From NCBI RefSeq assembly GCF_000189635.1, contig NW_002476212.1:1-64000 (forward strand): a DNA stretch of 64,000 bases, written 5' to 3'. This DNA comes from Tetrahymena thermophila SB210 (taxonomy: Eukaryota; Ciliophora; Oligohymenophorea; Hymenostomatida; Tetrahymenidae). This document shows positions 48,311 to 59,939 of the stretch, piece after piece (within the stretch, counting starts at the first letter, position 1; each line of letters opens with the position of its first letter). The notes under the pieces are model-generated. The model was not told where the DNA came from and made no database searches. It saw only the letters and a list, made by a program, of their open reading frames with translations. A program made the translations under genes and the position numbers.

Positions 48311-49716
48311 TGAAAATAATTAGATAAGATTTTTTATCCTTCCCAATACAAAATTATGTTATCGGAATTAGTTTATTAGGGTTAACTTCATACAAATTTT
48401 ATTAGAATATTCCATTTTTTATTAAATGGAGTAAATATTAAAACTACTTAAAAGGAATTAAGAATATAACAGCAAAAGATTTAAATCCAAACTAAATTGT
48501 TCATTGCTCAGGTTAGCTAAAACTTGATGCCACTAAAATAATTTAAGATAAATTATTTAGCATTAATTCACAATAAAATATGGGATTATATAGAAAGGTA
48601 GAAATATATAAAACGATTGGTAAATAATAAAAGGAAGATTGGTACAATGTAAATTATCTAGAATAAGAATAAATTCCAATAGAAGTAAAAGAGTTAAAGA
48701 GTTAAGTCTTAACAAATAGCGATGCTTATTTAGATGATTACAAATTATCAAATAGTTTATTACAAATACTAGCTGAAGGAAATTGTTAGTAAATTTCATT
48801 AAATAAGGACAACATAATTAAATACTATGAAAGCTTAAAATAGTAATAAAATGAGTAAGGTAACTTTTTAGAAAATGTATAGCAAATGAAAAACGAAAGT
48901 TTATTTCTAGCTTAAAATGAGTCAAAATTGTCTTAAATTAAATAGTTTTATTAAAATCACCCATTCAAATTATCAGAAGAAACTAAAAAGGTTGTAGAGG
49001 TATTTGATAACTCTATTTATATTGTTAAGACTTTGGAAGAAATTTCTGAAGGAGATATAAAAATATCTTATTATGATATTAATAAGATTGAAAATATTAC
49101 TGTTTTAGGGCAGAAATAAGACAATCTCATCACAGATTTTTAAGTGCCAGAATTGGCTCAAAATAATGAAATTATTGAAATAAAAATGAATGATAATATT
49201 TTCCAATTTAAAGTTGGATAAATTGGTTTTGCTTTTAAAGGTAATTTAGATGAGAAATAAGTTTTAAAAGAATTTGAAGTCGCTGTTGGAGAGTACACAC
49301 TTCCAGAATTTATTATTATGTGCCTATTAGCATTCTTATATTGTTATATTTCTGATTAATTTTTTGCAGATTTTAAGTTTTCATTAAGTGAGGAAGAAAT
49401 GAAAGAAGTAGCTAAGAAAATGGTACAGAAGGTTAATGATACTGAAATAAATGTAAAAGAAAAAGAAAAGCATAAGTTAATTATCAATTTATCAGCCTTA
49501 ATTCTTTCTATTATTCATTTTTAAGCATAGTAAAATTTAGTAAAAGGAATCTATGTACTACCCTCAACTATTTTGCTTTTATCAGGTGCAGCCTATGTTT
49601 CTATTGAAATTAAAAAAGTTTTAGAGTTTAGTAAAGTCCTTGAAGAAGAGATTAAATAATAAAAATAAGAATTACAGGCAAAGCTATTAAATAATTAATA
49701 AAATTAACAATAGTGA
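48277..49716 (+). CDS. TMEM43-like (LUMA) membrane protein
   Basis: A single exon of 480 codons (479 aa). The start was placed at 48277 because the frame back to it is open and codes for a polar N-terminus before a hydrophobic helix (VIGISLLGLTSYKFYQ, about residues 26-42). The large central domain carries the TMEM43 family pattern: LNPNQIVHCSGQLK, LYRKVEIYKTI, and GDIKISYYDINKIENITVLG. Three further hydrophobic segments follow near residues 340-362 (FIIMCLLAFLYCYI), 401-418 and 424-445 (YVLPSTILLLSGAAYV). The one-plus-three topology matches TMEM43, an inner-nuclear-membrane/ER protein in animals that associates with lamins and emerin; its role in a ciliate without lamins is open. The C-terminus is a Gln/Asn-rich coiled tail. 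Confidence 0.8.
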
Positions 49717-50276
49717 ATTAATAATAATATTTCATTAATATAATTTTATTTACAAATTTTTGTAATTGTCATTAGAAAAATATTATTTTAGCTATAAAAT
49801 AAATTTAAGGTAGAAAAATTCAGTTTTAGGAAATATATTGAAAATTTATGGGAACTAAAATTCCAGAAATCCTTATTAAGTAGGATTAACATAAAGAAGA
49901 TTTAATTAATGATTGATCAATTGATAGTATTTTTAATTTTATGATCATTATTTTAGTGATTAAATCAATTTAAAAATACAAAATATAAAATAATTTTTTT
50001 CTTATTGTATTTCTATAAAATAAATATAAAATTTATTTTGTTTGAAGAAATTAATTTTAATTTCATTTTAAAAATATAATTTTAAAAGATGTATCTGAAT
50101 TTAATTCTAATCTAATGAATAAAATATAATGAATTAATTAATTATGCATTTTTATATTTATAAAAGTAATTATTTTTTCATTCTCAATTAAACAAAAAAA
50201 TTGTAAAAGTACATTTTATTATTTTTATAAATATTAACTATTATTTTATATAATATCAATCATTTTAGCTTAGATA
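49717..50276. other. Convergent intergenic spacer
   Basis: About 560 AT-rich bases between the 3' ends of the TMEM43-like gene and the secreted-protein gene. No coding signal. Confidence 0.5.
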
Positions 50277-50621
50277 TCAACCTCTTAAGTTGTGTTCAGA
50301 GCCAGATTATAAACGAATATTGGTGCATTCGTGGATCTTATCAACAATAGTGTGGATAACAAGACCAGCAGCATCAGGGACAGACTTTAATTCAGCAAGG
50401 CAGAGGCTCAAAGTAATGAAGTTGACTTTCTTCAATAAAGAGGTTTCAGTGGTGAGAGTAGTGTAGAAAGAGTTGCAGTTGGGAGTTGATAAAAGGGCAT
50501 TAACAGCTTCCTAGGGGAAAGGAATTTAGGAAATGCAAGCAATGCTTTTTTCGTTGATGTAGACGTTTCCGGTGCAAGAAACTAAAGTAACTAAAAGACC
50601 AAGTAAGAATAAAGATTTCAT
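50277..50621 (-). CDS. Small secreted Cys-containing protein, 114 aa
   Basis: A single exon of 115 codons. The N-terminus MKSLFLLGLLVTLVSCTG is a clear signal peptide with likely cleavage around residue 16-18. The mature chain of about 97 residues has four Cys (IACIS, PNCNS, LSLCLAE, IHECTN), enough for two disulphides, and a helical middle (NFITLSLCLAELKSV). I do not recognise the family. Third codon positions favour C (GTC, TAC, ATC, AAC, ACC, CTC) far more than neighbouring genes, the pattern of highly expressed Tetrahymena genes. It has long AT-rich flanks, and the start is preceded by an A-run on its own strand. Confidence 0.9.
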
Positions 50622-52009
50622 TTTTTTTTTGCTATTTGATTTTTGTCTTGACTTATTTTATTTTATTATTTTAATAATTAATTAGCTTTCAATTTATTTT
50701 CTTATAGTATTTGAACTATCTTTCAAACGAGATTGATTTTACAATTAATTTGTTGTAAGGTTGCTAGTAAATTTGTTTAGAGATTCTTTTTGATAGATGA
50801 ATAATTTTGGACAGATGCATTTCTTACCACAATCTTATAAAAGAAATAAATGAATTAATTTTGACTTTGATTTTCCACAAATCAAATTCTATTCAAAAAA
50901 AGTTGTGTGATGTAAATTAGTTTTTTATTTTTTACTATACTTACTTACTACTTGATAAAAGAAATTTCTAATATTAGTTTTTATTTCTAGTTCAAATCTC
51001 AACTATTCTAATTATGGAATAAATTTCTTTAGTTGTATTTTCCATTTTAAAACATTTAAAGCATAGAGATTAAGTATTAAATAAAAGAAGTTTGATAAAA
51101 TTCAACAATATTTAATTAGGAAAAAGCATTTATCTATTTTTTTTATTCCTATTTATTTACTTTTATTGATTGAATAAATTTAAACATATTTTCCTAATCA
51201 TAAAGTAATATTTAAGAAAAAAATTAGAGTGTAAGCTAAAAACAAAAGCCATTTCAACAACGTAAAATTGAGTTTTTAGCTTTTATGAAGTTTTAAAAAT
51301 ATATTTTAATTAATTTTATTTAAAATAAAATTATATCAGTATGATTTATAAATATTTAATTATCAATAATATTATTATACTTATATATATTAATTTTATT
51401 TATTAATATTTAAATTGTTATGCTTTATATTAAGAGTATTTAAAGCTGAAACAAATTAAAAGCTTAAGTTTAGATTATGCAATAAATATATGTAAGTAAA
51501 GTTGATTAGTTTTATACACAAATTCATCAAATATAAAAAAAATGATCTTTCTTATTCGAATAATTTTAATAAATAAGTAAAATAATTACTTTCTTTTTAA
51601 AATTCATATAAATTTTAAATATAAAAAAGCAAAAAATAATTTTATTTAATTTTTTATCAAATAAATAAATAGATTTATTTTTTGCTTTTTAAATTACTGA
51701 AATAAATAAAATTTAAGTGAAGTTTTAAAGCTGTCTGTCTATTTGCCTTTTTAATTGTTAATTATTTTTATTATTGATGTTGTTTTGTATTTTTAGTTCA
51801 TTATTTTATTCTTTTATTAATCAAATTTATTTATTTATTTGTTTCTATTTCATTTGTATTTTATTATTTTTGAGTACTTTTTCTTTCTTTCTTTTTTATT
51901 CTTTTTCTTTTTTAAAAATATCTTTTTTTTATAAAAATTAATCAAGTTGATGTGAGAGATTCTGCTGCTTCATTATTCTTCGATTGTTGGTACCTAGTCC
52001 TCCTCAAAA
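50622..52009. other. AT-rich spacer with pyrimidine tract
   Basis: Should hold the promoter of the secreted-protein gene on its left. Near 51880-51935 the plus strand is a long CTTT/TTTC pyrimidine tract. No gene is supported. Confidence 0.45.
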
Positions 52010-52249
52010 ATGGTAATAAAAAAGCGGGAATAAGAGGGATCCGGGAAAGATAAGAAACGATAAATGCAAAATAGATATCAATTAGACGATAAATAAAAAT
52101 AATTTATTTTATCATTAGAATTAAAAACTTATTAATCTCAATCTAGTTTGCATTCGTTGCTTTTAAAACCTGAAAAACTGTATAGAGACTTATTGTCTTG
52201 CTCTATGGGGCGGTTTCACTGTATTTATTAGCAAATAAGTATTTATTGA
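52010..52249 (+). CDS. Possible small ORF, 79 aa
   Basis: An ATG-to-TGA frame of 80 codons with TAA/TAG as Gln. The N-terminus is strongly charged (KKREQEGSGKDKKRQ) and the C-terminal part is more hydrophobic (SSLHSLLLKPEKLYRDLLS). Local G+C is higher than in the flanks and CGG, GGG and TCC codons occur. No homologue is recognised and no intron is evident. It may be a small gene, an exon or part of a non-coding transcript. Confidence 0.3.
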
Positions 52250-54394
52250 AAAAAGTTGATATATTTGAATGTGCTTTCAATATAAATCTTAAAAACTTAT
52301 TGTAATCGCAGGCTTTTTGTTATTTCTAACAGGTGAAATCAAAAACTTTAGCACAATAAAATATTTTCATCTTTTATCAACAAATACCTACTTGTTAAAA
52401 ATCAGTTTATTAATTTTATTTCATTTTTTTAAATCCTAAAGATTTCTCTCTTAGTTTTTTTTTTTCTTTAATAAAGTTTTAATTTATTAATTTTTGAAAA
52501 TTTTTTCCTCTCTTTTCTCAAAATAGTTATTTATTTATTTTTCAAAAGCCTTAATTTATTTTTGATTAAAAATTAATTATGCATCCACCCATATTAAAGT
52601 ATGGGTAAATTGAAGGAAATATAATCAAAACAAAAGAGCTTTTAATATTCTTAGATAAATTTTGTAGAGTATTTACAAAATAGTTGTTAATGATTTTTCC
52701 TCTTCAATTCACAAACTCTTTATGAAATTTTTCTATTAAGTTTTGTTGGAATTTATAGCTCCTGAAGGTACTTGCTACATTCCATTTTGGATGTTTTAGA
52801 TGTTATAATGCTTTGATGGGTAATAAATTTAGGTAACAATGAATATAAAACTTATTTAATTATTAATAATTTGTTATTTAATTTTATAATAGGTAAAAAT
52901 AAATATTTATGTTAAACTCACAAAATAAAGTTTATTTAATTGTTGATAATTATTTTCTATTTTATTTTTTTATATTAACAGACATATTTTTATGAAATTT
53001 TTCTATCACGAAAATTATTCTTTTTAATAGATAAAAAAAGATAATCAAATGATTAACAATTTTCTATTATATTTTTTACATCAAACTTTCCATAATTTAA
53101 AGGAAATTTTCTCAATAAAATTTCATAAGATTGACTTATTATTTATAAGAAATAAACCTATTTCTAAAGTAGAAATTTAACTATTATTTAACTTAAACTT
53201 ATAAAACTAAGCATTATTTTATTTTTGTTTCAATCTATCATAAATTAATTTAAAAATAAGTAAAATTATTTTTTTTTATCATTTAATAATAGAAAATAAA
53301 TTTGAGTGTTGTAATACATAAAATATTAAGTTATTGCCATAAATATTAATTAAAAGTTTGAACTATCATAAATAATATTTCAAATTCGCTTTTATTCTTT
53401 CTTAAATAATACTAACAAATTAGATATTAATTAATTTCAACATCTTTTATTAAATTATGCCTTGAAATAAATTTCTAATTTTTTTCTAAAATTTTCAATT
53501 AAATTTGAGATGATATAATTATTAATTTATATTAAGTGAATACTTTTATTTTAAAATAATTTTTGAAGTGAATTACTTTTATATTTTTAAATAAAGCCAT
53601 ATCATTTAAAGTGTTAGCTACTTTGAGAGAAATAAAGAATCTAAATTTAAAATGATATATATTAATGTCAAAACATTTAAAATAAAAATTTTTAAATGAT
53701 AAATCATTTTTAAAAGTTAAATATGTGGTTTTACAAATTTCGCTATTACATTACAAAATGAAAGATATTCAAAATCTAAATCGCTGAATTAAAGATATTT
53801 ATAAATTTTAACTGAAAAATAAGAAACCCAACTTAAATTAAATAACTAATTTAATCAGATAAGAAAAGCTTAATTAAAATACAAGCAGCATAAATTAATT
53901 ATGATGAATGAAAATATGATAAATAAGTAAGATATTTTAATATGTTTATAAGAATAGGTATGTTTAATTTATATTAGTATTTTTTATATATTTTTATTTT
54001 ATTTATGTAATGCTTTTAAATTTATAATTATTTATGTGAATGAATATGTTAGTTAATTAATCTATTTTGGTTTCTTTTTTCTTAATTTTTTTTCATTATT
54101 TTAATTAAATTTTTAATTCTTTTTATATGATTTTTTTCCTTTTTACTTTTTATCTTTCTTTCTTTTTATCTTTTTTAACTTTCTTTTTATCTTTTTAAAA
54201 ATTGTGTCTGCTCTTAATCTACTTCAAAACAATTTTTAAACTTGCTGCTTTAAAATGAACTACTCTCTTATCTTTGAAAAAATATTTTTATACATTTTAA
54301 AAAAAATAAAGGAATGACTTTATTGTCTTTGTTGAATATTTAGATTTTAAAAACTTTATCATTAAAAACTTATTAATTTTATTATATTCAACTA
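52250..54394. other. AT-rich gene-free region
   Basis: About 2.1 kb of A/T-rich DNA. A second pyrimidine tract (CTTT-rich) is at about 54110-54200. I see no gene or RNA feature. Confidence 0.5.
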
Positions 54395-54790
54395 TTGGCG
54401 CGAATCCGAGGACAGCGAGGGGCTCACCCACTTTCACAAGAATTAGGTCTTAGAAATGCGAACAAAGCTATTATGGGATTAATAGGATTGTTTTTTTCAA
54501 ATCAGTTATGAGATTCTTTCTAAACTGTGGTTAAAATAGCTTATCTGGTGTTGTGTATTTTTTTTACAGTTAGAAATCCTCCCAAATTAGAAAATGAATT
54601 AAAGAGTATTAAATGTGGATATTTAATACATAAAAAACTTATTTCTTTTAAAAACTCTTCATTACCCTTTTCTTGAGACGGTATACTGCGACTAACACTA
54701 ATGAAGAGCAATAAAATACAGCTACCCTTGCCATCGTATAGCCCTGTATAATACTACTTTTCAGAAAAGCGCAGTTAGGATTGTATCAAA
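54395..54790. other. GC-rich island with hairpin, candidate non-coding RNA or gene relic
   Basis: Two short blocks stand out from the AT background: 54397-54480 (contains GGCGCGAATCCGAGGACAG) and 54660-54790. The second begins with a perfect 10-bp inverted repeat, CTCTTCATTA at 54655-54664 and TAATGAAGAG at 54699-54708, enclosing a 34-nt loop. All three plus frames are partly open in the first block, so codon structure does not decide its nature. I do not recognise a known RNA family on either strand. Confidence 0.35.
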
Positions 54791-55058
54791 TAAATTAAAT
54801 CTTTTTTTTGCAAAAAATTAATTATAAAATTAATTAATGATTCATATACTTCAAACAACTGTCTGTTAAAATTTCTAAACGAATTCAAAAAAAATTAAAA
54901 ATATATCATTAAATTATTGTCTGGTATAAATTTGATTAAAAAAAGTAATGATCGCATATATTAAATAAACAAAAAGATATTTTAACTTCCCATAATGAAT
55001 CTCTCTTAAAAATATTTGTTTTTACTCTATTGGTTTAATTTCAATCTAATTAAAATAT
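54791..55058. other. AT-rich spacer
   Basis: About 270 bases downstream (3' side) of the minus-strand tRNA, with no feature beyond the terminator listed separately. Confidence 0.5.
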
Positions 55059-55065
55059 AAAAAAA
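55059..55065 (-). terminator. RNA polymerase III terminator
   Basis: A run of seven T on the minus strand, two bases past the 3' end of the tRNA gene. This is the usual pol III stop signal. Confidence 0.85.
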
Positions 55066-55067
55066 TC

Positions 55068-55139
55068 AGGTCCCACTGGGATTCGAACCCAGGTCAAGGG
55101 ATTTAAAGTCCCCAGTACTAACCACTATACTATGGAACC
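55068..55139 (-). tRNA. tRNA-Gln, anticodon UUA (reads UAA)
   Basis: A 72-nt cloverleaf without intron or encoded CCA. Acceptor GGTTCCA pairs with TGGGACC (one G-U). The D-arm/A-box is TAGTATAGTGGTTAGTAC and the T-arm/B-box is GGGTTCGAATCCC. The anticodon stem is GGGGA/TCCCT with loop CTTTAAA, giving anticodon TTA at 55104-55106. UUA pairs with UAA, a stop codon in the standard code. The acceptor and D-arm closely follow eukaryotic tRNA-Gln (GGTTCCAT...TAATGGTTAG type), so it inserts Gln at UAA. This agrees with the many in-frame TAA codons in every gene here. Known in Tetrahymena as one of the three tRNA-Gln isoacceptors that carry out the code reassignment. Confidence 0.97.
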
Positions 55140-55654
55140 GAAACACGATAAAGAAGCATTGAAAAGGATTAGTATATAAGAAGTTTAAATTAAAAAAATA
55201 AACTAACAAATGAATGAATGAATAAATTAATTAATTAATTTATAAAAAATACAAGAGCTTATATTTAAAGGATGGCTGTAATTTTAAGTGATATTTTTTA
55301 AACTAATTAATAAAAATTTATTTTATTCTTAAATAGATTGCTAAGTCATTCTTTTTTTTGAAATTAAAAATGTCAGTTTTTTTATAAATTTAAAAATCTA
55401 ATTCATTTTGTAAATGTTAAGTTATTGAAAAAGCGAAAAAGCAATTTATCATCATAAAAAACTAAAGTTTGTTTTAATTTTAATAATGAATTTTATAAAA
55501 ATAAAAAAATAACTCCTATACACATAATATTTATTTACAAAAGCTGAAGTTATTTGACTTGATTTTTTGTTTGCATTATTAATTGAATTTAAGTTTAATT
55601 TAATTAATTAATTAATTATTTATTTATCTATTTTTTAAGATTTTATAAAGTTTT
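55140..55654. other. Spacer between tRNA and ODAD3-like gene
   Basis: About 510 AT-rich bases holding the 5' flank of the tRNA and the 3' UTR of the next minus-strand gene. TTAA/ATTA runs near 55218-55240 and 55600-55620. No gene. Confidence 0.5.
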
Positions 55655-58187
55655 TCATTGTTATTTTTGAGGACTTTAGAACCTAAGTGGAGGCATATTG
55701 TTGGTTTGCTCCTTTTCTTTTTCATGTTTAATTTTCTTGCAATTATTTTTAAAAATGAAATATTTTATCAAAATTAATTTAAATGTTTTAAATGTTACTT
55801 TGGCAATAATACCATCCTCATTTTTTCTTGCATCCCTTAAGAAATCAAAATAGTCTTATTCATTTTTCTCATCTACATCTTTAAGTATATTATATATATA
55901 TAAATTATTTTTAAGTAATTAATTTATTAATTTGTTACTGCTGTCAGAATCTGATTCATAGAAAGAATTGTTTGGAGTAGACTTAGAATTAGATGATGAA
56001 TCTCTAGATTGAGAAGTGTTTAATTTGCCTGTTTGAGTAGGTTTTATACGAATATTTTTACGTTGGAAATCTTCTTTTTATGTTTCTTTTTCAATTTTAG
56101 TTTTTTCTAATTCTGATAAGATATAGTCTATATCACCGTTTTATTCAGATTCTTTCAGTTCTTGCATTACAACTCTATGGACTTACTAAAATGCTTATTT
56201 AATCTGCTATTTTCCAAACTCTTCACTATATTTTCTAGGCTGAGTTTTATTAACCTTTTTTATTTTAAAATATATCAGATTTTTCTTTATAGTAAACAAT
56301 AGCATCTTATTACCTTATCAAATTTTGTTAATATTCTTATACAAAACTAGTGAAGTTTTTCTTTCATTAATTCTGCTAGTTTTCTCCTTTCATCCATGTT
56401 ATCTATTTGCTTGAGGTACTTTTTTATTAAGTAAAATATTAATATAAAAGGCATCAAGATAAATAAATCATTAATGAGATGTACCTCATGATGCTTATTT
56501 CCTCCTTTGTTCTTTTTTTGTGCTATTTGCATTTCCATAGAAACAAGATCTTATTTAAGATAAACCAATTGATTTTCTAATCCTTCATTTCTCTTCTTGA
56601 TATAATCTATTTTCTTTTCATGATTTGCTATCTAGCCTAAAAGCTCTCCATAAGTTTATTCTCTGGTTATAAACTATATTTTTTAATCAAATTAGAATCA
56701 AATTTTAAAATCTAATTTCCTTACTTTGGTAACTATATTTTTCATTTCTGTTTATCCTGTAGCTGTTTTAATTTTTTAAAAGGACTCCTCCACCACTTAA
56801 AATTTTTGCATTTCTCTTTCCATTTTATCTTTTAGCATTCCACTTACAAACTTATGAACTAATAATAAAGCTCTTAGTTTTTTCTTTATAAAATGATTTT
56901 TTACATATTGAAACAAAACTTAAAAAAATTACTTCCTAAGCATCTTTATCGTAAATTGCGTGCTCAGCAATCTCCTTCTCCCTAAATGATCTGTCAAGTC
57001 TTTTTAATTTTTAATAAATTAATTTAATATTTAGCTAACTCAAAGTAACTTTTTTTAATGTTTAAATTTACTTTTTTTTTTCATTTTCTTCCCACATAAC
57101 TAGCTAATTTTTAAAGCTGTTAAGTTTGCTATCAATTTAATTTTTTTCGTTTTCAACGTTCTTTAAATTTATATTTTATATTAATATCTATTTTTACAGT
57201 AAAATATTTTAATTACTTTAAGCATTTCGTCCAAAATTCTTTAGGCGTTATCGGAAAATTGCTTACTCATTTAGGATTAGTAATCAGCTTGCTAATAGCA
57301 TTTTCTAACACAAGATAATTCTTCTTCTATGGCTTATTACTTTAGTTAATTTACTATTTTATCTCTTTTTAGTCTATCTCTCATAAAAAGATAAGATTTT
57401 TTAGTCCACTCAGCTTCTTACATTAAAAAGGTAGTGTTTTCTTGCTCTTCTCTCAGCCTTTCTTCTTCCTAAATGATAAATTATTAAATTAAATGACATT
57501 AATTTCACATCCTTTATCGTATTAACAACTTAGAATAAATATAATATGCTACTTTGAATACACCTTCTTTTTGAGAATTTAATACATCTTCTTCATCTAT
57601 TAAAGCTTTATTTTCTAACTAAATAATTAATAAAAATGCTTTAACTCTCAAACCCCTCACAAATAAAGCTACCTTTAATTTTTCTATATCTGTTTCATTT
57701 TTATTGGCTTTGTTCTTCAAAATATCATGCTTTCTCCTTAATTCTGCCAACCTTCTCTTTAGATCAGACTTTTCATCTATTTCCTAATAAAAATAGTTAA
57801 AAATCTAAAAGCAAATACTTTAATAATACAATGACATCAACTGGCTCTTCAGTTTTGTTGAGCTAAGGTAAAAATCCTTAAGTTGCAGTCCTATTATGAG
57901 AACCTAAGATATAGCTAATATCATTATTTCTTTTTTATACAAGTTTTTTACTTTTAATCCAATTAAGTCATAATAAAAAATCAAAAAATAAATCTAAATT
58001 CTTGATATCAAACATTTTTGAAGAATTGATATATAAATACTTACTTAATGCCTTTATAAATTGAAGTCATAGCTGCTTAGCTAAACTACATCTTAGCATT
58101 TTAATCTGATGCTCTCCTCTATGTAGAGGCGCTAAATATTCTAGAATGAAAAGTCTTAAAATTTTGAATACTTGTTTGAGTTGTCAT
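55655..58187 (-). CDS. Coiled-coil outer dynein arm docking protein, CCDC151/ODAD3-like
   Basis: About ten exons and roughly 560 codons. Start 58185-58187 gives MTTQTSIQNFKTFHSRIF; the last exon ends PPLRFQSPQKQQ before TGA. Nearly the whole chain is coiled coil: KSDLKRRLAELRRKHDILKN, MQEAEWTKKSYLFMRDRLKR and RILDEMLK. The diagnostic segment is FQKIKTATGQTEMKNIVTKF (joined by a splice) followed by TREQTYGELLGQ and ENQLVYLKQDLVSME. It matches the FxKIKxATGxxE...F...T...L...LKxxL pattern of CCDC151. CCDC151 (ODAD3, Chlamydomonas ODA10 family) helps dock outer dynein arms on axonemal doublets. The C-terminal tail is Ser/Asp-rich (DSDSDSS-type) and variable. Exon borders are approximate. Confidence 0.75.
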
Positions 58188-59018
58188 GAATTGATTATAA
58201 ATAAACCTAAATTTTAAATGGATATAATTCAATTAGTAAATTTAATTTTTTGAAATTAATTAAGAGTAATTGATTTTAATCAATTATTTAGTTAACCAAA
58301 TTTCGATACAACCAACATATACCAATATCTCAAGACAAACTTTATCAGTTGCACATTAAATTGTATTTTAAATTTAAAATAAATCATTTTAGTGATTAAT
58401 CTGTAAAGGAATAAATAATTGCTCTAACTAGCTGAAAAAAATTTATTATATAAACTTATTTCAATCTCTACTGATACATAAAATGAAAGAAAGTTTTTAT
58501 TATACTAACAAAGCAAAAATTCTTCTATTCAAAATAATAACATACAAATCACAATTAAAGAGAAAATTAAAAAAAAATTTTTATTTCGATTAATAATTTT
58601 ATTGTCAAAAAATAGATTTTAAGAATAATCTATGATTGCAAAAGTCCAAATTCAAATGATTCTTGTATACACAGTAAAACCTATCAAACTTCACCCTTAT
58701 AAATTAAGCACTCTTTAAAAATGAGCTAAAGTTTTTATTAAAATTTTTCTAAATTTATAAAAAATGACATGTTATAAGAATGAATGAATACACACTGTTT
58801 TTATTATTTCATATTTTACATTTTGTGAATATAAAACTTTCTAAAAACTCAAAAATAAAGCTGTTTTTAGCTTATTTAGCTTTATTTATTATGTTATTAA
58901 GATATATTACATTTCGCTTTTTGTAAATTAAATACTCATTTCACTCTAAATTAATCAAATACTAAAAAAGTCAGATTTTTAGTTAGCTTATTAAAAGAGT
59001 TGAGTTTATTGATGATAA
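58188..59018. other. Intergenic spacer
   Basis: About 830 AT-rich bases between the 5' end of the ODAD3-like gene and the 3' end of the first LRR gene. It should hold the ODAD3-like promoter. The rightmost part (from about 58960) begins the block repeated at 61110. Confidence 0.5.
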
Positions 59019-59939
59019 TCAATTAATCTTTATTTAAACTAGCCTTTTTGTTTTAAAAAGTTTTGCTTCTAGTTTCTTTTAAAGCCTTTAATATTATTGA
59101 ACAATTTATTAAATCATATCTTCTGTAACTAAACCTAAATTTAATTTCAAAGAGGATAGCTTAGTACATTTTGCTAAAATATTTATAAAACTACAATCTC
59201 CATAATATATTTTATTCTCAATTAAATTTATTTTCAAAGTAAATAGTCTTTTATGATCAATCATAGAATTAATCAATTTTTTTGCACCTTAAACACAAAT
59301 AGAATTTTTAGACAAATCAAGTAATAAAATTGAAAGACATTAGCATTACTTAAGAGCAGAAACTAAAGATTATACACCATTTTGCCCAATATAGTTGTAA
59401 TTAAGATTTAATTCCAAATTTGAGAGATTAGAGCATTTTTCTAAGCCTGAAGCTAGACCTGATAAACCTTCATCATATATTATATTTAATCTTAAATTAA
59501 GTTTTAAATTTTAGATATTAGTAAGCTATGCCAAACCAGACCCTAGATTAGTAGAACCTTCAGGTCCAATTTTATTATTGCTAAGATCAAGTACCAAAGT
59601 TTATAACAAATAGCAACTTGATAAACCTGAAAGTAGATATAATGCACCTTTTGCCTTGATCATGTTACTTTTTACACTTAACATCAAATTTAGAATGTTA
59701 ATACATTTTGCTATACTTTAGCCTAATATTAACATACTTTAATCATTAACATATTTACTATCTAGATTTATTGATATTACTTAAAGAATGGAGCATTTTT
59801 CAAAAACTAGGCCTAAATCTTTTATATTATCATGTATTACATAAGTTTTTCTTTCTTGAATTTAAATATGAGTATGAGATGATAAAGAAGAACTTAAAAA
59901 ATCTCCTAAGCTATAATACACTTTTTATTATTATATCAT
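59019..59939 (-). CDS. Leucine-rich-repeat protein, array copy 1 (306 aa)
   Basis: A single exon of 307 codons, TGA stop. The N-terminus MIQQQKVYYSLGDFLSSSLS precedes repeated units of about 28-35 residues of the ribonuclease-inhibitor (RI) type: LQTLVLDLSNNKIGPEGSTN, NIQNLKLNLRLNIIYDEGLS, NLSNLELNLNYNYIGQNGVQ, LSILLLDLSKNSICVQGAKK and LFTLKINLIENKI. The LxLxLxxNxI core is clear. The protein should form a curved protein-binding solenoid. No signal peptide or TM segment. It shares its start, all repeats and its last residues (RLVQIKIN) with array copy 2 about 2.13 kb to the right. The start codon was chosen because both copies keep it. Such LRR families are large in Tetrahymena; a specific partner cannot be inferred. 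Confidence 0.85.
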
